Source: Streptomyces sp. NK15101
GTDB taxonomy: Bacteria > Actinomycetota > Actinomycetes > Streptomycetales > Streptomycetaceae
DNA length: 57,370 bases
Assembly (NCBI RefSeq): GCF_020400725.1
Contig: NZ_JAINVG010000046.1
Span: 1 to 57,370 of the forward strand
Direction: 5' to 3'
Position numbers and translations under genes: made by a program. Below the pieces are notes generated by a model. That model ran no database searches and had not been told where the DNA came from. It was given only the letters and a program-made list of their open reading frames with translations. This document shows, in pieces, positions 48,408 to 56,142 of the stretch (within the stretch, counting starts at the first letter, position 1; each line of letters starts with the position of its first letter).

Positions 48408-50432
48408 TCAGCCGCTGACGCTCGGGGCTCCCGTCTCGATGTGGCCGGTGTACCGGCGCGACCAGCTCCCGTCGATGTCGGCGAGGATCGTGAAGTCGTA
48501 CCAGCCGCCGTTGTACGCCACCGCGTTGAAGAAGTCCTCGCGGCTGGAGTTCGCCGGCACCGTGTACGTCCACGGACCGTCCGAGCGGTAGGCGTTCGAG
48601 CGGATCGTGAAGGTGACGGGCCCGGCCGAGGTGTTGGTCATCCTGAACCACAGGGCCGTCTTGCCGGTCCCCGCGTCGGGCGCGAACCGGGCCGCCACTT
48701 CGACGGCCTTGCCCGCCTTGGAGGCGTCCCCGACGAAGCGGCGCAGGAAACGGTTCGGGCCCATCATCGAGATGTCGTACTTCCCCGACCCCGAGCCGAG
48801 ACCGATGTTGAAGTAGTCGGTGGCCGTGCCGCCGGGGTCGACGGTGTACTGCCAGGCGGCGGTGTCCCGGTACTGATGCGGGTGGATCGAGAAGTGCGCC
48901 GACCGCTTGGCCTCCGCACCCTGGTTGGTCATGGAGAACCAGGCGAGGATCTTGCCCGCGGGGCCGAACTCGAAGCGGTCGAGGTTGCCGTTCACCTGAT
49001 AGGGCAGGGCGCGCGCCGGCCGGGTGCCGGACTCCTGGGCGGGCAGCGCGTTGTTCTGCGGCGCCGGGTTCGGCAGCGGGCCGCAGGTGGCCTGCCCGAT
49101 CACCTTCGCCGTGGACGGAAGGCCGGCGGGCACTCCGTACACCGGGTGGGCGAAGTCGAAGACCCCGGTCAGGTCGCCGGTGACCTTCCGCCGCCAGGCG
49201 CTGATGTTGGGGCAGGTGGCCGGGGTGCCGAGCGCCGTCGTCCAGCTCTCCATGAAGCGCAGCACCGAGGTGTGGTCGAAGACCTCGGAGCTCACCCATC
49301 CACCCCTGGTCCACGGGGACATGACAATCATCGGGACGCGGAAGCCCAGGCCGATCGGCACGCCGTCGAGGTACTCGCCCGCAGTGCCCGGCGGGGCGAC
49401 CGGAGGCGGCACGTGGTCGAAGAAGCCGTCGTTCTCGTCGTAGTTGAGGAACAGCACCGTGGAGTCGAACACCTCGGCGTCGGCGGCCAGCGCGCGGTAG
49501 ACGAGGTCGACGAAGTGGGCGCCGTCCGCCGGAGGGGCGTAGGGGTGCTCCGAGAAGGCCTCGCTCGCGACCACCCACGACACCTGCGGCAGGGTCCCCG
49601 CGACGACGTCGGCGCGGATCGCCGCGGCGATGTCGTCGGGCGTCGAGCCCGTCACCTTCGGGACCGAGCCCATGCCCCGGTCGTACAGCGGGTCCCCGGG
49701 CCGTGCGTCGGCGAACCTCTTGAAGTAAGCGAGGCCGTTGTCGCCGTAGTTGTCCTGGGCGTTCTGGTAGACCTTCCAGCTCACCCCGGCGCGCTGGAGG
49801 GCCTCGGCGTACGTCTCCCAGGTGAGGCCCGACTCGTCGCCGCCGTCCTTGCTGGAGCCGTCGATCTTCCCGCTCCACAGGAACGTGCGGTTGGGGCCCG
49901 TGGCGCTCAGCGCCGAGCAGAAGTACGCGTCGCAGATCGTGTAGTGGTCGGCGAGCGCGTAGTGGAACGGGATGTCCCCGCGGTCGAGGTGACCGAGCGT
50001 CCGGGTGTTGCCCACGCCCGTGACCCAGTTGTCGAGGCGTCCCTTGTTCCATGCCGCGTGCTGCGAGGTCCAGCTGTGCGGCAGGTCGCCGTTGCACTGC
50101 GCGAGGGTCTCGCCGTCGACGCCGCCGGCGGGCGGGGTGTCGCTGAGCTTCCAGGGGTACTGGCGACCGCCCCAGTTGGGCTGGTTGAACATGCCCCAGC
50201 CGCCGGGCAGGTTGCCGGCGGCGCGGTCGCCGAAGCCCCGTACGCCCTTCAGGGTGCCGAAGTAGTGGTCGAAGCTGCGGTTCTCCTGCATGAGGATCAC
50301 CACGTGCCGGACGTCGGCGAGGGTGCCGGTCGCGGTGCTCGCGGCGGCGGAGGCCCTGGCCGGCGGGAGCGCGGCTCCCGCCATGAGCCCCGCGCCGATT
50401 CCGACGAACCCCCTGCGGCTGATGGGAATCAT
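48408..50432 (-). CDS. Tat-exported phosphocholine-type phospholipase C
   Basis: 674 residues. Twin-arginine signal MIPISRRGFVGIGAGLMAG at 1-19, cut after ASA. Catalytic phosphoesterase domain (about 40-450) with MQENRSFDHYFGTL, then NDGFFDHVPPP (DENDGFFDH) and TRGGWVSSEVFDHTSVLRFME, followed by two C-terminal beta-domains (about 500-590 and 600-674) as in PlcN/PlcH. Hydrolyses phosphatidylcholine or sphingomyelin outside the cell, releasing phosphocholine. No PHO-box-like GTTCACC repeats were seen before the start. Confidence 0.92.
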   Translation of the reverse strand: MIPISRRGFVGIGAGLMAGAALPPARASAAASTATGTLADVRHVVILMQENRSFDHYFGTLKGVRGFGDRAAGNLPGGWGMFNQPNWGGRQYPWKLSDTPPAGGVDGETLAQCNGDLPHSWTSQHAAWNKGRLDNWVTGVGNTRTLGHLDRGDIPFHYALADHYTICDAYFCSALSATGPNRTFLWSGKIDGSSKDGGDESGLTWETYAEALQRAGVSWKVYQNAQDNYGDNGLAYFKRFADARPGDPLYDRGMGSVPKVTGSTPDDIAAAIRADVVAGTLPQVSWVVASEAFSEHPYAPPADGAHFVDLVYRALAADAEVFDSTVLFLNYDENDGFFDHVPPPVAPPGTAGEYLDGVPIGLGFRVPMIVMSPWTRGGWVSSEVFDHTSVLRFMESWTTALGTPATCPNISAWRRKVTGDLTGVFDFAHPVYGVPAGLPSTAKVIGQATCGPLPNPAPQNNALPAQESGTRPARALPYQVNGNLDRFEFGPAGKILAWFSMTNQGAEAKRSAHFSIHPHQYRDTAAWQYTVDPGGTATDYFNIGLGSGSGKYDISMMGPNRFLRRFVGDASKAGKAVEVAARFAPDAGTGKTALWFRMTNTSAGPVTFTIRSNAYRSDGPWTYTVPANSSREDFFNAVAYNGGWYDFTILADIDGSWSRRYTGHIETGAPSVSG

Positions 50433-50576
50433 GCCTCGCCCCTCCTGTCACGGTGTGCCCCAGCGGCACGCCCGAGCCATGATGGGGGAGGGGAGCTTAA
50501 AGGTATACAGCCGCGCGGTAATTACTCGATGAATACGCGCAGGACCTGAGATACCGAGTACTGGATTGGTCAGAGA

Positions 50577-51194
50577 TCAGACCAATGGGCTGGGTGTCGG
50601 ACCAATGGGTCGGTGTCGGGCGATCGGCCGGGCGTCGACGAGGAGCCGGACGGCGAGGACCTCCACTCCGGCTCCGGTGAACTGCGCAACCGTCTCCGGG
50701 GCGACGCCGGTGTCGGTCACGAGCGTGTCGATCCGGTCCGGGCCGCAGATCCGCGCGAACGCCCTGCGGCCCGTCTTCGAGGAGTCGGTCACCACGGTCG
50801 GCGCGGGCCCCGTCGGCACGGCGGTTCCCGGAGGCTCGGTGTGACCGCTCGCGAGCCGCAGGGCGAGCGCCCGCGCGACCTCCGTCGTCGTCGTGCTCCC
50901 GCTGAGCCCGACGACCTCGCCGGGCGCGACCGGATCCGCCACCGTCTCCGCGATCCGCCGCTTCTCCGGCGCGTGCCGCGTGGACTTGTGGCGCAGTGGC
51001 AACTCCTACGAGACGCCGTGCACGGCCGCCCCGCCCCGCGTCCGCACCGGCAGTTGCTGCTCGGCCGGCTCGTCGAGGTCCCGGCGGATCGTGGCGACGG
51101 AGACGTCGAGCGCGGTCGCCGCCTCCTCCACCTCCGGCTTCCCCGAGGCCGCGAGCGGCTCCAGAAGTGTGTTCCGCCGCTCGTGCCTGGCCAT
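50577..51194 (-). pseudogene. Decayed DeoR/AgaR-family repressor
   Basis: From ATG at 51194 the HTH is recognisable (VEEAATALDVSVATIRRDLDE) up to RTRGGAAVHGVS, then TAG at 51006-51008 stands where homologues usually have a Tyr codon; the same frame continues with ELPLRHKSTRHAPEKRRIAE. Downstream the sensor domain keeps GLSGSTTTTEVARALAL and DSSKTGRRAFARICGPDRIDTLVTDT, but roughly 70-80 residues normally between TVVT and DSSK are missing. Several Leu positions are Pro (LLEPLAASGKPEVEE). A restart at TTG 51002 cannot rescue DNA binding. The neighbouring sugar operon is intact. Confidence 0.82.
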
Positions 51195-51301
51195 GGGTCC
51201 CTTCCTCCACCGGGGGCGCGACGCATGACCACCCCGCTCGTCCGCACATCCGATCCTGGTCGCCGACGGGCGTGGGATATGGAAAGAGGATGCAGGTTGC
51301 T

Positions 51302-51325
51302 GCTTGAATAAGCGCATCTTCAAGC
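51302..51325. promoter_or_regulatory. Inverted repeat, probable DeoR operator
   Basis: GCTTGAA-N10-TTCAAGC, perfect 7-base arms, 44-67 bases before the AgaS ATG. A GCATCTTC motif is also repeated directly here. This would be the binding site of the broken repressor or of a related one. Confidence 0.55.
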
Positions 51326-51368
51326 ATCTTCCATCATCATCGCGCACTCTTCTTGCAAGGAGATCGGC

Positions 51369-52292
51369 ATGACCCCCACTCGCACAGCCGTGGAGATCGA
51401 CTCCCAGCCGACGACCTGGCGCCAGGCGGCCCGCACCCTGTCCCAGCACGTCGCGGCCCTGCCCCGACGCGGCGAGCGGGTCGCGGTGATCGGCTGCGGC
51501 ACCTCCTGGTTCATGGCCCTCGCCTACGCGGAGCTGCGCGAATCCGGCGGCCATGGCGAGACCGACGCCTTCGCGGCCTCGGAATTCCCCTACGGCCGCC
51601 GCTACGACCGGGTCCTCGCCATCACCCGCTCCGGCACCACCAGCGAGGTCCTCGCCGTCCTGTCCCGGCTGCGCGGCACGGTCCCCACCGGCGCGATCAC
51701 GGCCGACCCCACGACCCCCGTGATGGACCTGGCCGACGAGGTCGCCGTCCTCGACTTCGCCGACGAGGAGTCCGTCGTCCAGACGCGCTTCGCGACCACC
51801 GTGCTCGCCCTGCTCCGCGCGCACCTGGAGTCCGAGGACGCCCTCCCGGAGGGGCTCGCCACCGTCGAGGACGCCGCCCGCGATGCCGAGCGGGCCCTCG
51901 CCTCCCCGCTCGACGAGAGCGTGCGCACGGCGGAGCAGTTCACCTTCCTCGGCACCGGCTGGACCTACGGACTCGCCCTGGAGGCGGGCCTGAAGATGCG
52001 CGAGGCGGCCGGCGCCTGGACCGAGGCGTACCCGGCCATGGAGTACCGCCACGGCCCGATCAGCATCACCGGCCCCGGCCGGGTGACCTGGGGCTTCGGC
52101 GCCCTGCCCGCGGGACTCGCGGACGAGGTGCGCAAGGTCGGCGGCACCCTCGCCGAGAGCGACCTCGACCCGCTCGCCGAACTCGTCCGCGCCCAGCGGC
52201 TCGCCGTCGCCGTCGCCGAGGACCGGGGGCTCGACCCGGACACTCCCCGGAACCTGACCCGCTCCGTCGTCCTCACCGACGTCCGTGCCTGA
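51369..52292 (+). CDS. SIS-domain sugar isomerase/deaminase (AgaS-like)
   Basis: 307 residues; ATG with AAGGAG 8 bases upstream. Two SIS domains: GCGTSWFMALAYAELRE and TRSGTTSEVLAVLSRL in the first, GTGWTYGLALEAGLKMREAAG and EAYPAMEYRHGP in the second. AgaS proteins deaminate-isomerise amino sugar phosphates such as galactosamine-6-phosphate. Followed 39 bases later by an aldolase, forming a tagatose- or ketose-bisphosphate route. No kinase, PTS or transport gene is present in the window. Confidence 0.88.
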   Translation: MTPTRTAVEIDSQPTTWRQAARTLSQHVAALPRRGERVAVIGCGTSWFMALAYAELRESGGHGETDAFAASEFPYGRRYDRVLAITRSGTTSEVLAVLSRLRGTVPTGAITADPTTPVMDLADEVAVLDFADEESVVQTRFATTVLALLRAHLESEDALPEGLATVEDAARDAERALASPLDESVRTAEQFTFLGTGWTYGLALEAGLKMREAAGAWTEAYPAMEYRHGPISITGPGRVTWGFGALPAGLADEVRKVGGTLAESDLDPLAELVRAQRLAVAVAEDRGLDPDTPRNLTRSVVLTDVRA

Positions 52293-52331
52293 CCGCCCCT
52301 CCGCCCCCGCTCACCGCCCGGGAGAAGCACC

Positions 52332-53165
52332 ATGCCGCTGACGCCCACCGACGAGATCGTCCGCCGCGCCCGCGCCGCGGGCACCGGGGTGGGGGCGTTC
52401 AACGTCCTCCAGCTCGAACACGCCCAGGCCATCGTGGCCGGCGCCGAGGACGCCGACCGCCCGGTCGTCCTCCAGATCAGCGAGAACACCGTCCGCTACC
52501 ACGGCGCCCTGGAACCGGTCGCGCTCGCCTCCCTGGCCGTCGCCCGCACCGCCAAGACCCCCGTCGCCGTCCACCTCGACCACGCGGAGAACCCCGACCT
52601 CGTCCGGGAGGCCGTCGCGCTCGGCCTGGGCTCGGTCATGTTCGACGCCTCGAAGCTCCCGTACGCGGAGAACGTCGCCGCGACCCGCGAGGTCGTGGAG
52701 CACTGCCACAGCCACGGCGTCTGGGTCGAAGCCGAACTCGGCGAGGTCGGCGGCAAGGGCGGCGCCCACACCCCGGGCGTGCGCACGGACCCCGAGGAGG
52801 CCCGCGCCTTCGTCGCCGCCACCGGCGTCGACGCCCTCGCGGTCGCGGTCGGCAGCGCCCACCAGATGGTCACCCGTGACGCCGTCCTCGACTTCGGCCT
52901 GATCGCCCGGCTGCGCGCGGCCGTCGACACCCCGCTGGTCCTGCACGGCTCCTCGGGCGTCTCGGACCCGCACCTCACCGCGGCGATCGCGGCGGGCATG
53001 ACCAAGGTGAACGTCTCCACCCACCTGAACAAGGCCTTCACCGAGGCCGTCCGCGCCCACCTCGCCGAGCACCCCACGACGGTCGACCCCCGCACGTACC
53101 TGACCCCGGCCCGCGCGGCCGTGGCCCGCGAGGTATCCCACCTCCTGGCGGTGCTCTCGCCCTGA
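52332..53165 (+). CDS. Class II ketose-bisphosphate aldolase (GatY/KbaY-like)
   Basis: 277 residues; ATG with GGGAG 8 bases before. Zinc-binding class II motifs: HLDHAENP (catalytic Asp83 and zinc ligand His84), ELGEVGGKGG with Glu, VGSAHQM and LHGSSGV with further His ligands. Cleaves a ketose-1,6-bisphosphate into DHAP and an aldehyde phosphate; tagatose-bisphosphate is likely given the AgaS neighbour. End of the operon; terminator follows. Confidence 0.9.
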   Translation: MPLTPTDEIVRRARAAGTGVGAFNVLQLEHAQAIVAGAEDADRPVVLQISENTVRYHGALEPVALASLAVARTAKTPVAVHLDHAENPDLVREAVALGLGSVMFDASKLPYAENVAATREVVEHCHSHGVWVEAELGEVGGKGGAHTPGVRTDPEEARAFVAATGVDALAVAVGSAHQMVTRDAVLDFGLIARLRAAVDTPLVLHGSSGVSDPHLTAAIAAGMTKVNVSTHLNKAFTEAVRAHLAEHPTTVDPRTYLTPARAAVAREVSHLLAVLSP

Positions 53166-53182
53166 CTCCGGCCCGCACGAGA

Positions 53183-53205
53183 CCTCCTGAAGCGCCGTCA
53201 GGAGG
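53183..53205. terminator. Terminator after the aldolase
   Basis: CCTCCTGA-AGCGCCG-TCAGGAGG, a perfect 8-bp stem extended by flanking GAG/CTC, between convergent genes. Confidence 0.8.
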
Positions 53206-53224
53206 CTCGTCGGGCAAAGCAGGC

Positions 53225-53671
53225 CTACGCGTCCTGGACGACCGGCTCCGCGACGAAGAGGGGGATCTCCCGGTCGGTCCTGCGCTGGTAGTCGGCGTAG
53301 TCCGGGAACGCCGCGACGGCCCGTTCCCACCACGCCTGCCGTTCCTCGCCGGTGACCAGGCGCGTCTTCATGTCCCACACCTGCGTGCCGTCGCGCAGCT
53401 CGACCAGGGGCGTGGCCACCAGGTTGTGGTACCAGACGGGGTGCTTGACCGCGCCGCCGTTGGACGCGACCAGCGCGTACGCGCCCTCGTGCTCGACCCG
53501 CATGAGCGGGGTCTTGCGGAGCTTGCCGCTCCGGGCGCCGACGTTCGTGACCAGGACGACGGGGAGGCCCCGCATCGTCGTGCCCTCGGTGCCGCCGGAC
53601 GATTCGTACAGCTCGACCTGGTCGCGCACCCACTTCGTGGTGCTGGGCTCGTACTCGCCTTCGAGGGGCAT
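53225..53671 (-). CDS. Deazaflavin (F420)-dependent nitroreductase family protein
   Basis: 148 residues, all DDN-like: NVGARSGKLRKTPLMRVEHEGAYALVASNGGAVKHPVWYHNL is the typical F420-binding region (quoted in part), followed by ELRDGTQVW and AFPDYADYQRRT. Reduces quinones, nitro compounds or similar with F420H2. Monocistronic. GGAC sequences before the ATG give a weak ribosome site. Confidence 0.9.
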   Translation of the reverse strand: MPLEGEYEPSTTKWVRDQVELYESSGGTEGTTMRGLPVVLVTNVGARSGKLRKTPLMRVEHEGAYALVASNGGAVKHPVWYHNLVATPLVELRDGTQVWDMKTRLVTGEERQAWWERAVAAFPDYADYQRRTDREIPLFVAEPVVQDA

Positions 53672-53861
53672 GGTGCGTGTCCTTTCGGATGGCGTCCGGC
53701 GGTGCCGGCCCGGGTGCCTCCGACGCTATCCGACACCTCGCGACTCGCAGCAGGGGAACAGGCGTACGGGGGCGTTCCCGGGAGGAACCTTCCCGCACGC
53801 ACCGGACGTTGAGAAGATCGTCGGCACGACCGTCCGGCCCCGGCCCCTTCAGGAGCATCTG

Positions 53862-54899
53862 GTGCACACCCTCGCGTACGCCGACGTCAAGACCGCCGCC
53901 GACCGGATCCGCGGCCACGTCCGGCCCGTCACGGTCGCCCCCGCCGAGCCCGCAGACGGGCCGTACGAGCTCCACCTCGCGCTGGAGCTCATGCAGCACA
54001 CCGGCTCCTTCAAGGCCCGCGGCGCGCAGAACTTCCTCCTCGCCCACCGGGAGGAGGGCACCCTTCCCGCCGCCGGCGTCACCATCGCCTCCGGTGGCAA
54101 CGCCGGCCTGGCCTGCGCCTGGGCAGCCCGCCGGCAGGGCGTCCGCGCCACCGTCTTCCTCCCCGCCACCGCTCCCCAGGTGAAGATCGACAAGCTGCGC
54201 GGCTACGACGCCGACGTACGGCTCGTGGGGACGGAGTACGCCGAGGCGCTCGCAGCCTGCGAGGCGTTCGCCGCCGACACCGGCGCCCTCGCCTCCCACG
54301 CCTACGACCATCCCCTGATCGCCGCGGGGGCCGGCACCCTCCTCGACGAGATCCACCAGCGGATCCCGGACCTCGACACCGTCGTCGTCGCGGTCGGCGG
54401 CGGCGGACTCTTCGCCGGGGTCGCCACCGCCGCCCGGCACCACGGCATCCGCACCGTCGCCGTCGAGCCCGAGAACTGCCGCGCCCTCGACGCCGCCCTC
54501 AGGGCCGGACACCCCGTCGACGTGACCGTCGACTCCGTCGCCGCCGACGCGCTCGGCGCCCGCCGCGCCACCCCCCTCGCGGTGAGCGCCGCCCAGCGGG
54601 AAGGCGTCCACTCCGTCCTGGTGACGGACACCGACATCGTCCGCGCCCGCCAGGCCCTCTGGGACGACCGCCGCCTCGCCGTCGAGCACGCCGCCGCCAC
54701 GGCCCTGGCCGCCCTCGCCACCCCGGCCGGCGCACGAACCGGCTACCGCCCGGCGCCGGGCGAGAAGATCTGCGTCGTCCTCTGCGGAGCCAACACCGAC
54801 CCGACGGACCTCACCCGCCCGCAGGCCACCGCCGGGCCCGGCGTCCGGACCGGGGAGGCGGAGGTCCACTCGGGACGCGGGCCGACGGGGGACCGCTGA
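53862..54899 (+). CDS. PLP-dependent serine/threonine dehydratase family protein
   Basis: 345 residues from GTG with AGGAG 6 bases upstream. Fold type II PLP enzyme: Lys51 in TGSFKARGAQNF, GGNAGLACAWAARR, the phosphate loop VGGGGLFAG and a C-terminal VVLCGANTDP. Lacks an ACT domain, so it is the catabolic/short type. Likely deaminates L-Thr or L-Ser, or racemises a related amino acid. A fragment of an Lrp gene lies immediately downstream. Confidence 0.87.
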   Translation: MHTLAYADVKTAADRIRGHVRPVTVAPAEPADGPYELHLALELMQHTGSFKARGAQNFLLAHREEGTLPAAGVTIASGGNAGLACAWAARRQGVRATVFLPATAPQVKIDKLRGYDADVRLVGTEYAEALAACEAFAADTGALASHAYDHPLIAAGAGTLLDEIHQRIPDLDTVVVAVGGGGLFAGVATAARHHGIRTVAVEPENCRALDAALRAGHPVDVTVDSVAADALGARRATPLAVSAAQREGVHSVLVTDTDIVRARQALWDDRRLAVEHAAATALAALATPAGARTGYRPAPGEKICVVLCGANTDPTDLTRPQATAGPGVRTGEAEVHSGRGPTGDR

Positions 54900-54929
54900 G
54901 GACGAGGCCGGCGGTCGTGCCGCCGAACC

Positions 54930-55080
54930 CCGCCGACCACGAGGATCGCGTACCCGATCCGCTCCGGACCCGCCTCGGCCCGGTAGGCCGTGACGACCCC
55001 GGACTCCTCAAGCCGCCGCACCCGGAAGCGGCCGCGGACACTCCCCGCCGTGGCCGCCCGCCCCTCCCGACACCGCACCC
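54930..55080 (-). pseudogene. Remnant of an Lrp/AsnC-family regulator
   Basis: About 50 residues on the minus strand resemble the end of the Lrp HTH and the start of its effector domain: RREG-like start, SVRGRFRVRRLEESGVVTAY, then RAEAGPERIGYAILVVGG. The first HTH helix is missing, no start codon fits, and the frame runs into sequence antisense to the dehydratase gene. Lrp genes often adjoin amino-acid catabolic genes, so this may be a lost local regulator. Confidence 0.5.
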
Positions 55081-55093
55081 GAACGGAGCCGTC

Positions 55094-55522
55094 ATGACGA
55101 CAGCCGACGACCACACCCTCCTCCGCCGCGCCATCGCCCTCGCCGCCGAGGCGCGCGAGGGCGGCGATCCCCCGTTCGGGTCGCTCCTCGCGGCCCCGGA
55201 CGGGACGGTCCTGGCAGAGGAGCGCAACACCACGCTCACGGACCGGGACATCACCGCGCACCCCGAACTGAAGCTCGCGCGGTGGGCGGCCCGGAAACTG
55301 GACCCGGCCACGGCGGCCAGGACCACCATGTACACCAGCTGCCAGCCGTGCGGCATGTGCGAAGCGGTCATCCGGCAGGCGGGCCTCCGCCGCGTCGTGT
55401 ACGCCCTCTCCGACGAACAGCTCCTCGCCATCCGCCCGGCCGGCGGACGCCCGCCCGTACCGCAGGAGGGCCCGGCGCTGCTCGACGAGGTACGGGCCGT
55501 GGTCGAGGGGTACTACCGCTGA
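55094..55522 (+). CDS. Nucleoside/cytidine deaminase family protein
   Basis: 142 residues; ATG with GGAG 5 bases upstream. Zinc-dependent deaminase motifs: His56-Pro57-Glu58 (HPE instead of the usual HAE) and Cys86-x-x-Cys89 in QPCGMC. GDPPFGSLLAAPDG is the typical N-terminal strand pair. Probably acts on guanine, cytosine or a related base; the substrate is not decidable. Confidence 0.87.
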   Translation: MTTADDHTLLRRAIALAAEAREGGDPPFGSLLAAPDGTVLAEERNTTLTDRDITAHPELKLARWAARKLDPATAARTTMYTSCQPCGMCEAVIRQAGLRRVVYALSDEQLLAIRPAGGRPPVPQEGPALLDEVRAVVEGYYR

Positions 55523-55583
55523 ACCGGGCGCGGGCGCGAGGGCCGGTGCGAGGCGGGGCTCCGGATGCCTCAGGATGGGAGCC

Positions 55584-56117
55584 ATGACCGAGATCCTCAC
55601 CCCCCGGCTCCTGCTCCGCCGCTGGAGCGACGACGACCTCGTCCCGATGGCGGAGATCAACGCCGACCCCGAGGTCATGCGGTGGATCGGCGACGGCTCG
55701 GTCCGGGACCTGGAGCAGACCGCGGAGGCCATCGAGCGGTGCGAGGAGGAGTGGGACGAGGAGGGCTTCGGGATCTTCGCCGTCGAGCTCCTCGGCTCCG
55801 GCGAACTCATCGGCTTCGCCGGTCTGTCCGTGCCGGAGTTCCTCCCGGAGGTGCTCCCCGCCGTGGAGATCGGCTGGCGCCTGGGCCGGCAGTTCTGGGG
55901 CCAGGGGTACGCCTCCGAGGCCGCCCACGCGGTCCTGGAGTTCGCCCTCCAGGACCGCGGGCTCGACCGGGTCGTCGCCATCACGCACATCGGCAACCGG
56001 GCCTCCGAGAACGTCATGCGCAAGCTCGGCATGGTCCCGGAGCGCGAGACGCACCACCCGGTCCTCGGCGTTCCCCTGCGCGTCTACGCCATCGACCTCA
56101 CCGAGTACCAGGCGTGA
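55584..56117 (+). CDS. GNAT-family N-acetyltransferase (RimJ/RimL-like)
   Basis: 177 residues. TPRLLLRRWSDDDLVPMAEINADPEVMRWIGDG is the standard RimJ/L opening (in part), followed by GIFAVELLGSGELIGFAGL, the acetyl-CoA loop WRLGRQFWGQGYASEAA and NRASENVMRKLGM. Start ATG 55584 preferred over 55575 since CAGGAT and GGGAG precede it. Likely acetylates a protein N-terminus or antibiotic. Confidence 0.9.
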   Translation: MTEILTPRLLLRRWSDDDLVPMAEINADPEVMRWIGDGSVRDLEQTAEAIERCEEEWDEEGFGIFAVELLGSGELIGFAGLSVPEFLPEVLPAVEIGWRLGRQFWGQGYASEAAHAVLEFALQDRGLDRVVAITHIGNRASENVMRKLGMVPERETHHPVLGVPLRVYAIDLTEYQA

Positions 56118-56142
56118 TCACCGGGACCTCGCCGGAGGGCCG

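Noticed and set aside
50433..50576. PHO box upstream of the phospholipase C gene
   Set aside because: No GTTCACC-like direct repeats were found.
50565..50619. Inverted repeat ATTGGTC/GACCAAT and a 20-bp direct repeat (GACCAATGGG) at the end of the deoR pseudogene
   Set aside because: They lie over the stop codon and pseudogene tail; too short for a convincing terminator, and no gene starts here for which they could be operators. Kept only as a note.
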